64,000 nt of DNA from Streptomyces sp. AM 2-1-1 (GTDB taxonomy: Bacteria > Actinomycetota > Actinomycetes > Streptomycetales > Streptomycetaceae), in NCBI RefSeq assembly GCF_029167645.1, contig NZ_CP119147.1, forward strand, positions 2,604,001-2,668,000, in the 5' to 3' direction. Positions within the stretch are counted from its first letter, which is position 1; each line of letters starts with the position of its first letter. Positions 7,804 through 15,203 of this stretch are shown piece after piece. A model generated the notes under the pieces. The model was not told the origin of the DNA, ran no database searches, and saw nothing but the letters and a program-made list of their open reading frames with translations. Made by a program: the position numbers and the translations under genes.

Positions 7804-9081
7804 TTACGCGATGCGTCCGCGCACCACCGGGGGCGCGGTGAAGCCGGTGCCGGCCGGGGCGATGTCCCAGGCGGCGGGCAGGGCGTCGAGGGCGTAGGAG
7901 AACTTCTCCGAGGTGTCCGTGTGGAGGGTGAGCAGCGGCTGGCCCTCGGTGACGGTGTCGCCGGGCTTGGCGTGCAGTTCGACGCCGGCCCCCGCCTGCA
8001 CCGCGTCCTCCTTGCGGGCCCGGCCCGCGCCGAGGCGCCAGGCGGCGACGCCGATGTCGTAGGCGTCCAGCCGGGTCAGCACGCCGGAGGAGGGTGCGGT
8101 GAGGACGTGCCGCTCGCGGGCGACCGGGAGTTCCGCGTCCGGGTCGCCGCCCTGGGCGGAGATCATGCGGCGCCAGACGTCCATCGCGGAGCCGTCGGCG
8201 AGCGCCTTGCGGGGATCGGCGTCCTTGAGGCCCGCCGCGTCCAGCATCTCGCGGGCGAGCGCCAGGGTGAGGTCGACGACGTCCTTCGGGCCGCCGCCGG
8301 CGAGCACCTCGACGGACTCCCGCACCTCCAGGGCGTTGCCCGCGGTGAGGCCGAGCGGGGTGGACATGTCGGTGAGCAGGGCGACCGTGCGCACTCCGCT
8401 GTCGGTGCCGAGGGCGACCATGGTGGAGGCGAGTTCGCGGGCGTCCTCGATCGTCTTCATGAACGCGCCGCTGCCGACCTTGACGTCGAGGACGAGCGCG
8501 CCGGTGCCCTCGGCGATCTTCTTGGACATGATCGAGCTGGCGATCAGCGGGATCGCCTCGACGGTGCCGGTGACGTCGCGGAGCGCGTAGAGCTTCTTGT
8601 CGGCGGGGGCGAGACCGTCCCCGGCGGCGCAGATGACGGCGCCGGTGGTGTCGAGGACGCTCAGCATCTCCTCGGTGGAGAGGTGGGCCCGCCAGCCGGG
8701 GATGGACTCCAGCTTGTCGAGGGTGCCGCCGGTGTGGCCGAGGCCCCGGCCGCTGAGCTGCGGGACGGCCGCGCCGCAGGCGGCGACGAGCGGGGCGAGC
8801 GGCAGGGTGATCTTGTCGCCGACCCCGCCGGTGGAGTGCTTGTCGGTGGTGGGGCGGGAGAGCGCGGCGAAGTCCATCCGCTCACCGGAGGCGATCATCG
8901 CGGCGGTCCAGCGGGCGATCTCCGCGCGGTTCATGCCGTTCAGCAGGATCGCCATGGCCAGGGCGGACATCTGCTCGTCCGCGACCTCGCCGCGGGTGTA
9001 CGCGTCGATGACCCAGTCGATCTGTGCGGGGGTCAGTTCGCCGCGGTCCCGCTTGGTGCGGATGACGGAGATGACGTCCAT
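7804..9081 (-). CDS. deoA: Thymidine phosphorylase
   Basis: Cytosolic enzyme that splits thymidine (and deoxyuridine) with phosphate to the base and 2-deoxyribose-1-phosphate. It is 425 residues long, normal for the family, with the phosphate/nucleoside signature KHSTGGVGDK at 81-90, the glycine-rich SGRGLGHTGGTLDKLES and DVKVGSGAFMK. The ATG at 9081 follows GGAAGG. It is separated from cdd by a strong hairpin and has its own copy of the shared palindrome 72-87 bases upstream, so it is a separate transcription unit of the same probable regulon. The family's pyrimidine-nucleoside phosphorylase form is nearly identical in motif, so a broader substrate range is possible. Confidence 0.96.
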   Translation of the reverse strand: MDVISVIRTKRDRGELTPAQIDWVIDAYTRGEVADEQMSALAMAILLNGMNRAEIARWTAAMIASGERMDFAALSRPTTDKHSTGGVGDKITLPLAPLVAACGAAVPQLSGRGLGHTGGTLDKLESIPGWRAHLSTEEMLSVLDTTGAVICAAGDGLAPADKKLYALRDVTGTVEAIPLIASSIMSKKIAEGTGALVLDVKVGSGAFMKTIEDARELASTMVALGTDSGVRTVALLTDMSTPLGLTAGNALEVRESVEVLAGGGPKDVVDLTLALAREMLDAAGLKDADPRKALADGSAMDVWRRMISAQGGDPDAELPVARERHVLTAPSSGVLTRLDAYDIGVAAWRLGAGRARKEDAVQAGAGVELHAKPGDTVTEGQPLLTLHTDTSEKFSYALDALPAAWDIAPAGTGFTAPPVVRGRIA

Positions 9082-9152
9082 GGGATTCCTTCCGGCAGGT
9101 GAGCTCGGTCGTGAGGTTCGGGTCGCGCCGGCCGTGGGGCGGACGCGCCCGA

Positions 9153-9168
9153 CTCTACGCGCATAGAG
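9153..9168. promoter_or_regulatory. Candidate nucleoside-regulon operator, site 2
   Basis: CTCTACGCGCATAGAG is a 16-base near-palindrome with one mismatched pair; its core matches CTACGCGCGTAG at 11 of 12 positions. It lies between the cdd terminator hairpin and the deoA start, where a deoA promoter must be. Confidence 0.7.
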
Positions 9169-9178
9169 GTGGCATGAG

Positions 9179-9213
9179 GAGATGGCCCTCCCGACGTGCG
9201 GGAGGGCCATCTC
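9179..9213 (-). terminator. Strong terminator after the nucleoside ABC-cdd operon
   Basis: A perfect 15-bp stem (9179-9193 with 9199-9213) and a five-base loop ACGTG begin 9 bases past the cdd stop. It isolates deoA from the upstream operon. Confidence 0.85.
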
Positions 9214-9221
9214 GGAGGCGG

Positions 9222-9620
9222 TCAGGCCAGGTGCTGCGGCCCGAAGGCCTGCGGCAGCATCTCGGCGAGGGTGCGCAGCCCGTCCGGGGTCTCCAGGACG
9301 AGGTCCGGGCCCCCGAACTCGTACAGCAGCTGGCGGCAGCGGCCGCACGGCACCAGGATCTCGCCGGCCCCGTCCACGCAGGTGAAGTGGGTGAGCCGGC
9401 CGCCGCCGGTGGCCGCGAGTGCGGAGACCAGCCCGCACTCGGCGCAGAGGCCGATGCCGTACGAGGCGTTCTCGACGTTGCAGCCGGCGACGGTGCGGCC
9501 GTCGTCGACCAGGGCGGCGGCGCCGACCGGGTAGGCGGAGTACGGGGCGTACGCCCGGGACATCGCCTCCCGGGCCGCCTTCCGCAGCCCTTCCCAGTCG
9601 GGCACCACCGGGGTAGTCAC
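9222..9620 (-). CDS. cdd: Cytidine deaminase
   Basis: Zinc enzyme converting cytidine and deoxycytidine to the uridine forms. At 132 residues it is the short, tetrameric type. Motifs: CNVENASYG (substrate-binding NxEN), LCAEC with the zinc Cys59 and catalytic Glu61, and PCGRCRQ at 91-97 with zinc ligands Cys92 and Cys95. The GTG start at 9620 overlaps the stop of the permease gene by 4 bases (GTGA), so the two are translationally coupled. It is the last gene of the ATPase-permease-permease-cdd operon, tying uptake directly to breakdown. Confidence 0.97.
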   Translation of the reverse strand: MTTPVVPDWEGLRKAAREAMSRAYAPYSAYPVGAAALVDDGRTVAGCNVENASYGIGLCAECGLVSALAATGGGRLTHFTCVDGAGEILVPCGRCRQLLYEFGGPDLVLETPDGLRTLAEMLPQAFGPQHLA

Positions 9621-10885
9621 GACCCCTGGCCCTTGAAGTACGGCACGCCGTCGGCCTTCGGCATCCGCAGCCGCTGCGCGGAGAGCGCGAGGACCAGCAG
9701 GGTCGCCACGTACGGGGCGGCGTCCACGAACTGGCTGGGCACCTCGTCGGTCAGCGCGTACCAGACGAAGAGCGCGGCGGAGAAGACGGCGGAGACGGCC
9801 GCGCCGACCCAACGGCGCCGGACGAGCTGCCAGACCACCGCGGCGACCAGCAGGATCGCCAGGAAGAGCAGCACCGCGTGGACGTTCTCGGCGCCACCGC
9901 GCAGCTTCAGGCTGTCGGTGAAGCCGAAGAGGCCGGCGCCGAGCGCCATGCCGCCGGGCATCCAGTTGCCGAAGATCATCGCGGCGAGACCGATGTAACC
10001 GCGGCCGCCGGTCTGGCCCTCCTGGTAGATGCCGGTGGAGACGATCGCGAGGAAGGCGCCCGCGAGGCCGGCGAGAGCGCCCGAGACGGCGACGGCGATG
10101 TACTTGTACGTGTAGACGTTGACGCCGAGCGACTCGGCGGCCACCGGGTTCTCACCGCAGGAGCGGAGCCGCAGCCCGAAGGCGGTGCGCCAGAGCACCC
10201 ACCAGGTGGCGGGGATCAGCGCGATCGCCACCACGGTCAGCAGCGAGAGGTGGGTGACCACACCGCCGATGATGCCCGCGAGGTCGGAGACGAAGAACCA
10301 GTGGTGGGCCTGGAGGTCGGCCATCCAGTCCGAGAGCCCGGGGACCGTGATGTCGGTGATCTCGCCGATGCGGGGGGACTGCTTGGAGGAGCCGCCCTCC
10401 GCCTCGGCGAAGGTGTAGTTCGACAGGTAGCGGGTGACGCCCACGGCGAGGATGTTGATCGCCACACCGGAGACGATGTGGTTGACCTTGAACGTCACGG
10501 TCATCACGGCGTGCAGCAGGCCCCCGAGGGCGCCGCCCACGATGCCCATCAGGACGCCGGTCCACGGGCCCCACTGGTAGCCGGCCCAGGCGCCGAACCA
10601 GGTGCCGAGGATCATCATGCCTTCGAGGCCGATGTTGACGACACCGGCGCGTTCGGCCCACAGGCCGCCGAGTCCGGCGAGGCCGATCGGGACGGCGAGC
10701 TGGAGCGCGCCGGACACCTGGCCGATGGAGGTCAGGTCGTTCGCCCCGCTGATCACGCGGGTCAGCGAGAACAGCGCCAGACCGGCCGCGGCGATCAAGA
10801 GGACGACCGGCAGGCTCAGCCTGCGCCGGCCGCCGCCCTTCCCGGGCGCGGTGGTGGCGGTGGACGTCGTCGGGACGGTGCTCAT
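9617..10885 (-). CDS. Nucleoside ABC transporter permease (second subunit)
   Basis: A 422-residue inner-membrane permease of the BPD_transp_2 family with about ten helices. The motif GLAGLGGLWAERAGVVNIGLEGMMILGTW is the hallmark of BmpA-linked nucleoside permeases; VNHIVSGVAINILAVGVTRYLSN and GENPVAAESLGVNVYTYKY follow. It starts at ATG 10885, overlapping the preceding permease stop by 4 bases, and its own stop overlaps cdd. It pairs with the 370-residue permease, the double-NBD ATPase and the BmpA-type lipoprotein. Nucleoside specificity is inferred from cdd, deoA and add nearby. Confidence 0.93.
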   Translation of the reverse strand: MSTVPTTSTATTAPGKGGGRRRLSLPVVLLIAAAGLALFSLTRVISGANDLTSIGQVSGALQLAVPIGLAGLGGLWAERAGVVNIGLEGMMILGTWFGAWAGYQWGPWTGVLMGIVGGALGGLLHAVMTVTFKVNHIVSGVAINILAVGVTRYLSNYTFAEAEGGSSKQSPRIGEITDITVPGLSDWMADLQAHHWFFVSDLAGIIGGVVTHLSLLTVVAIALIPATWWVLWRTAFGLRLRSCGENPVAAESLGVNVYTYKYIAVAVSGALAGLAGAFLAIVSTGIYQEGQTGGRGYIGLAAMIFGNWMPGGMALGAGLFGFTDSLKLRGGAENVHAVLLFLAILLVAAVVWQLVRRRWVGAAVSAVFSAALFVWYALTDEVPSQFVDAAPYVATLLVLALSAQRLRMPKADGVPYFKGQGS

Positions 10886-11994
10886 GCCGCTGCTCCCTCA
10901 CGGTTCTCGCGGGCCTGGGCGGCGAGTTCCTCGCCGACCTTCTGCTGCTGTCGGCGGAGCCCGTACTGGCGGACAAGTTCGTAGGAGACGACGACGGAGA
11001 TCACGATCAGTCCCTGCATGATCATGGCGATTTCCTGCGGGTACCCGTACTGGTCCAGGGAGGCCGAGGTCTTCTCCAGGAACGACATCAGCAGGGCCGC
11101 GAAGAACATGCCGACCGGGTTGTTGCGGCCCAGCAGGGCGACGGTGATGCCCATGAAGCCGACCCCGGCGGGGAAGCTGAGGTTGTAGGTGTGGCTCTGG
11201 CCGAGCAGGATCGGCATGCCGACCAGACCGGCGACCGCGCCGGAGATCAGCATGGCCGTCAGCACCATCTTCTTGGCGTCCACACCGCTGGCCCGGGCGG
11301 CGCTCTCGCTGGCACCGGTGGCGCGCAGGTCGAAGCCGAAGCGGGTGCGGCCCAGCGTGAACCAGTAGACGACGCCGAGGGCGAAGGCGACGAAGGTGAA
11401 GCCGTAGATCGTGCCGCCGTCACCGGCGTCCAGGCCGGGGAACCAGCCGGAGGAGGCGATCTCGCCGGTGTTGAGGTCGTTGGAGCCGGTCGGCTGGACG
11501 CCGAAGTTGTCCGTCAGGATCAGCCAGGCGATCAGGCTGGTCGCGATGGCGTTCAGCATGATCGTGGAGACGACCTCGCTGACGCCCCGCATCATCTTGA
11601 GCACACCGGCGATGCCGGACCAGAAGGCGCCGACCGCCATGGCGGTGATCAGGATCAGCAGGATGTGCAGCGGTCCGGGCAGGGTCACCGAGGCGCCGAC
11701 GACGGCGGCCACCATCGCGGCGAGCCGGTACTGCCCGTCGACACCGATGTTGAACAGGTTCATCCGGAACCCGATCGCGACGGCGAGCGCGGCGAGGTAG
11801 TAGGTGCCGGTCTGGTTGACGATCAGCACCTGTACGTCGACGTACTCGGCGTTCTCGAACATCAGCCGGAACGGCTCGAAGGGGCTGTTGCCGGAGAGCA
11901 GCAGCACCACCGCGGTGAGCAGGAACGCCACCACCAGGGCGAGCGCCGGACCGGCGACGCCCAGGAGCAGCCGGTCCCTGTCGAACTTCTTCAT
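10882..11994 (-). CDS. Nucleoside ABC transporter permease (first subunit)
   Basis: A 370-residue permease of the same family as its neighbour but from the other paralogue group. It has about nine helices, an AIGFRMNLFNIGVDGQYRLA motif, and GVSEVVSTIMLNAIATSLIAW. The ATG at 11994 overlaps the ATPase gene stop by 4 bases, and the end overlaps the next permease by 4, so all of the operon is coupled. With its partner it would form the heterodimeric channel in the cytoplasmic membrane. Confidence 0.93.
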   Translation of the reverse strand: MKKFDRDRLLLGVAGPALALVVAFLLTAVVLLLSGNSPFEPFRLMFENAEYVDVQVLIVNQTGTYYLAALAVAIGFRMNLFNIGVDGQYRLAAMVAAVVGASVTLPGPLHILLILITAMAVGAFWSGIAGVLKMMRGVSEVVSTIMLNAIATSLIAWLILTDNFGVQPTGSNDLNTGEIASSGWFPGLDAGDGGTIYGFTFVAFALGVVYWFTLGRTRFGFDLRATGASESAARASGVDAKKMVLTAMLISGAVAGLVGMPILLGQSHTYNLSFPAGVGFMGITVALLGRNNPVGMFFAALLMSFLEKTSASLDQYGYPQEIAMIMQGLIVISVVVSYELVRQYGLRRQQQKVGEELAAQARENREGAAA

Positions 11995-13568
11995 CGGCTC
12001 TCACCGTTCTCGTCGTGCGCGATGGTGTCGTCGTGCGCGATGTGGCCGGAGGCCGCGCCGGTCATGGCGGTGCCCAGCTCCTCCGGCGTGATGCTCGCGG
12101 GGTCGGCGTCCGCGACCAGGCGGCCGCGGTACATGACGCGCAGCGTGTCGGACAGGCCGATCAGTTCGTCCAGGTCGGCCGAGATGAGGAGCACCGCGAG
12201 GCCCTCGCGGCGCGCCTCGCGGATCTGGTCCCAGATCTGCGCCTGCGCGCCCACGTCCACGCCCCGGGTGGGGTGCGCGGCGATGAGCAGCTTCGGCTTG
12301 TGGCTCATCTCGCGGCCGACGATCAGCTTCTGCTGGTTGCCGCCGGAGAGCGAGGCCGCGGTGACGTCGATACCGGGGGTACGGACGTCGTACTCGCGCA
12401 CGATCCGCTCGGTGTCGGTGCGGGCCGCCTTCAGGTCGAGGAAGACGCCCCGGCTGTTGGGCTTCTCGGTGACGTGGCCGAGGATGCGGTTCTCCCAGAG
12501 CGGGGATTCCAGCAGCAGGCCGTGGCGGTGCCGGTCCTCGGGGATGACGCCGAGGCCGCCTTCGCGGCGCTTGCGGGTCGAGGCGTGCGAGATGTCCGCG
12601 CCGTCCAGGGTGATGGTGCCGCCGTCGGGGTCGCGCAGACCGGTGAGCGCCTCGATCAGTTCGCTCTGGCCGTTGCCCTCGACGCCGGCGATGCCGAGGA
12701 CCTCACCCTTGTGGATGGTGAAGCCGATGTCGTCGAGGACCTCGCGGACCAGGCCGTCGGAGTCGGTCGCGGTGAGCCGCAGTGCGTCGACGGTGAGCAT
12801 GGGCACGTCGGTGACGGTCGACTCGCGGGTCTCCGGCGAGGGCAGCTCGCTGCCGACCATCAGCTCGGCGAGCTGCTTGGTGGTGGCGGTGCGCGGGTCG
12901 GCGGTGCCGACGGTGGTGCCCCGGCGGATGACGGTGATCTCGTCGGCCACGGAGAGCACCTCGCCGAGCTTGTGCGAGATGAAGATGACGGTCAGGCCCT
13001 CGGCCTTGAGCTCCCGGAGGTTGTCGAAGAGCGCGTCGACCTCCTGGGGGACGAGGACCGCGGTGGGCTCGTCGAGGATGAGGGTGCGGGCGCCGCGGTA
13101 GAGGACCTTGAGGATCTCCACGCGCTGCCGGTCGGCGACGCCGAGCTCCTCGACGAGGACGTCGGGGCGGACGCCGAGCCCGTACGCGTCGGAGATCTCC
13201 AGGATCTTGCTCCGGGCCGCGCCGCCGATGCCGTGCAGCTTCTCCGCGCCGAGGACGACGTTCTCCAGTACGGAGAGGTTGTCGGCGAGCATGAAGTGCT
13301 GGTGGACCATGCCCACCCCGCGCGCGATGGCGTCGGCGGGGCCGGCGAAGGTGACGGTCTCCCCGTCCACCGCGATGGTGCCCTCGTCCGGCTTCTGCAT
13401 GCCGTACAGGATCTTCATCAGGGTCGACTTGCCGGCGCCGTTCTCGCCGATGAGCGCGTGGACGGTGCCCTTGGCGACGGTGATGTCGATGTCGTGGTTG
13501 GCGACGACGCCGGGGAAGCGCTTGGTGATGCCGCGGATTTCTACGGCAGGAGGGCTGGACGCGGTGAT
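11991..13568 (-). CDS. Nucleoside ABC transporter ATPase (two NBDs), apparent ATC start
   Basis: A fused double ATPase of about 525 residues, normal for the RbsA/BmpB-like group. The first Walker A, GENGAGKST, is at about 41-49, with Walker B LILDEPTAVL; the second half carries LSGGNQQKL and LLIAAHPTRGVDVG. The protein must begin before Walker A, yet the frame has no ATG, GTG or TTG there: the first ATG (13418) falls just after it. An AAGGAG site sits 8 bases upstream of an ATC codon at 13568-13566, where homologous proteins start, so I set the start there. A frame error in the sequence is the alternative. The gene is separated from bmpA by a hairpin and has its own palindrome 102-113 bases upstream. 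Confidence 0.9.
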   Translation of the reverse strand: MTASSPPAVEIRGITKRFPGVVANHDIDITVAKGTVHALIGENGAGKSTLMKILYGMQKPDEGTIAVDGETVTFAGPADAIARGVGMVHQHFMLADNLSVLENVVLGAEKLHGIGGAARSKILEISDAYGLGVRPDVLVEELGVADRQRVEILKVLYRGARTLILDEPTAVLVPQEVDALFDNLRELKAEGLTVIFISHKLGEVLSVADEITVIRRGTTVGTADPRTATTKQLAELMVGSELPSPETRESTVTDVPMLTVDALRLTATDSDGLVREVLDDIGFTIHKGEVLGIAGVEGNGQSELIEALTGLRDPDGGTITLDGADISHASTRKRREGGLGVIPEDRHRHGLLLESPLWENRILGHVTEKPNSRGVFLDLKAARTDTERIVREYDVRTPGIDVTAASLSGGNQQKLIVGREMSHKPKLLIAAHPTRGVDVGAQAQIWDQIREARREGLAVLLISADLDELIGLSDTLRVMYRGRLVADADPASITPEELGTAMTGAASGHIAHDDTIAHDENGESR

Positions 13569-13582
13569 GACGCACTCTCCTT
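13566..13582 (-). promoter_or_regulatory. Ribosome site pointing to an ATC start codon
   Basis: AAGGAG at 13582-13577 is followed, 8 bases on, by ATC at 13568-13566, in frame with the ATPase. A GTG one base after the ribosome site is in another frame that does not encode the ATPase. AUC/AUU starts are rare but known in bacteria (infC, pcnB). Confidence 0.5.
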
Positions 13583-13669
13583 GGCGGGAAAGGAGCGGAG
13601 CACGGCCGACCGGGTTGACGGGGCCGTACCAGCAGGGGCCGGGGCGAAGCTACCGCGCCCGAGGGTGCT

Positions 13670-13681
13670 CTACACGCGTAG
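13670..13681. promoter_or_regulatory. Candidate nucleoside-regulon operator, site 3
   Basis: CTACACGCGTAG matches the consensus palindrome at 11 of 12 positions and lies about 100 bases upstream of the ATPase start, after the hairpin that ends bmpA transcription. It marks a probable internal promoter for the transporter operon. Confidence 0.65.
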
Positions 13682-13804
13682 CGTTGCCGAATAGAAAGAT
13701 CCGGACGGCGGAACGCGATCCGGGCCGGGGAGGCGGCGGTGTGCCGTTCCCCCCGGTCCCGGAATCATAGGGTTCCGCGTCCGGGTACGTACGACCGCGT
13801 CCGC

Positions 13805-13830
13805 GGGGGCGGCGCCGGGCGCCGGCCCCC
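13805..13830 (-). terminator. Hairpin between bmpA and the ABC ATPase gene
   Basis: Starting 13 bases past the bmpA stop, GGGGGC/GCCCCC and GGCGC/GCGCC arms form an 11-bp stem with one bulged G and a three-base loop. It probably stops most bmpA transcripts, giving more binding protein than membrane components. Confidence 0.6.
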
Positions 13831-13843
13831 GGGGACGGGGTGG

Positions 13844-14911
13844 TTACGGGGCGGTCTTGACGGTGATCGTGCCGGCGATGATGTCGGCCTTCGCCTTCTC
13901 GATCGCGGCGGTGACGTCCTTCATGCCGGTGAAGGCGGGGTTGGAGGTCGCCAGGCCGACGCCGTCCGTGGCCAGGCCGGCGCGGATCTCGCCGGACTGG
14001 GGCTTGCCGTCCTTGACCGACTTGATCAGGTTGAAGACCGAGTCGGCGACGTCCTTGGTGACCGACGTCAGGATGTGGTCCTTGTAGTCGGCGAGGCCGG
14101 CCTGGTTGTACTGGTCGGAGTCGACGCCGATGGCCCACTTGTTCGCCTTGGCGGTGACCTCGATGGCACCGGAGCCCGCGAGACCGGCGGCCGAGTAGAT
14201 CACGTCGGCGCCCGCGTCGAGCTGGCCCTGCGCGGCGGCCTTGCCGAGGTCGGGCTTGGAGAAGCCCGTGAAGTCCGGCGGCTGCGTCAGGTACTGGACC
14301 TTGACGTTGACGCCGGCCTTGGTGTCCTTGACGCCCTGGACGTAACCGGCCTCGAACTTCTTGATCAGCGGGGTCTCGACACCACCGATGAAGCCGACCG
14401 TGTTGGTCTTGGTGACCTTGGCGGCGGCGACGCCGGCCAGGTAGGAGCCCTGCTCCTCGTTGAACACCAGGTTGGCGGTGTTCTTCGTGGGCTTCGAGCT
14501 GTCGTCGATGATGCCGAACGTGGTGTCCGGGAACTTCGCGGCGACCTCGGCGATGGCGCTGGCGTAGACGAAGCCGACGCCGATGACCGGGTTGTTGCCG
14601 CCGCGCGCGAGCTCCGTCAGGCGCTGGATCTTGTCCGCGTCGCTCTCGCCCTCGGAGGGCTCCGCCTCGACCCCCTTGAAGCCGAGCTCCTTCGAGGCCT
14701 TCTCCAGGCCCGCGTAGGCGGCGTCGTTGAACGACTGGTCGCCGCGGCCACCGATGTCGTAGGCGAGGGCGGCCTTGCCGCTGGAGGACGAGCTGCTGCT
14801 GCTGCTGTCGCTGCTGCCCTCGGAGGAGGTCTTACCGCCACAAGCCGTGACGGAGAGCGCGAAAGCCGCGGACGCGATGCCCACGGTGGCGATCCTGGTG
14901 ATCCGGCGCAC
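13844..14911 (-). CDS. bmpA: BmpA-type nucleoside-binding lipoprotein
   Basis: The 355-residue extracytoplasmic binding protein of the nucleoside ABC transporter. The signal peptide ends in a lipobox, LSVTAC, with lipidated Cys24, then a serine-rich linker (about residues 33-45) and the Bmp/PBP1-like domain beginning ALAYDIGGRGDQSFNDAA, a typical start for this family. The GTG start at 14911 has AAGGAG seven bases upstream; a longer frame to 15007 lacks a site and would bury the signal. It sits upstream of the ATPase-permease operon, with a terminator hairpin between, and has a degenerate copy of the shared palindrome about 62 bases before its start. Confidence 0.94.
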   Translation of the reverse strand: MRRITRIATVGIASAAFALSVTACGGKTSSEGSSDSSSSSSSSSGKAALAYDIGGRGDQSFNDAAYAGLEKASKELGFKGVEAEPSEGESDADKIQRLTELARGGNNPVIGVGFVYASAIAEVAAKFPDTTFGIIDDSSKPTKNTANLVFNEEQGSYLAGVAAAKVTKTNTVGFIGGVETPLIKKFEAGYVQGVKDTKAGVNVKVQYLTQPPDFTGFSKPDLGKAAAQGQLDAGADVIYSAAGLAGSGAIEVTAKANKWAIGVDSDQYNQAGLADYKDHILTSVTKDVADSVFNLIKSVKDGKPQSGEIRAGLATDGVGLATSNPAFTGMKDVTAAIEKAKADIIAGTITVKTAP

Positions 14912-14972
14912 TGGGAGGCTCCTTAAAAACCTGACCGAAAGCGCCACTCCGGCGCTGGGTTCGCGGCGATCG

Positions 14973-14984
14973 TAACGCGCGTAG
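14973..14984. promoter_or_regulatory. Candidate nucleoside-regulon operator, site 4
   Basis: TAACGCGCGTAG matches the consensus CTACGCGCGTAG at 10 of 12 positions (the right half is intact) and lies 62-73 bases upstream of bmpA. It is weaker than the other three but correctly placed. Confidence 0.5.
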
Positions 14985-15158
14985 ATGTCAGTTAAAGACC
15001 TGTTCACCAGTCGTTATCGGATCGACGTGAAGTGGTTCCGTCACACCGCACCAGCTGACACTCCGCCATATTTCGGGCGCGGGTCCCCCTGACCGGCCCG
15101 GGGGCCCACCGGGGACTTCCGGAGGACATCAGGGGGTGACGAGCCGGAAATCCGGAAG

Positions 15159-15186
15159 GGGGACACGACGCGGACCGCGCGTCCCC
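15159..15186 (-). terminator. Hairpin downstream of the amidohydrolase gene
   Basis: GGGGACACG (15159-15167) pairs with CGCGTCCCC (15178-15186) with one mismatch, 17 bases past the stop. Plausible terminator; GC-rich repeats are common here. Confidence 0.4.
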
Positions 15187-15203
15187 CCGGCCGGCGCGGA
15201 CGG

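Noticed and set aside
13739..14926. A 395-codon rightward open frame over bmpA
   Set aside because: Antisense shadow with Gly/Leu/Val/Asp-rich composition; bmpA itself has a signal peptide, lipobox and ribosome site.
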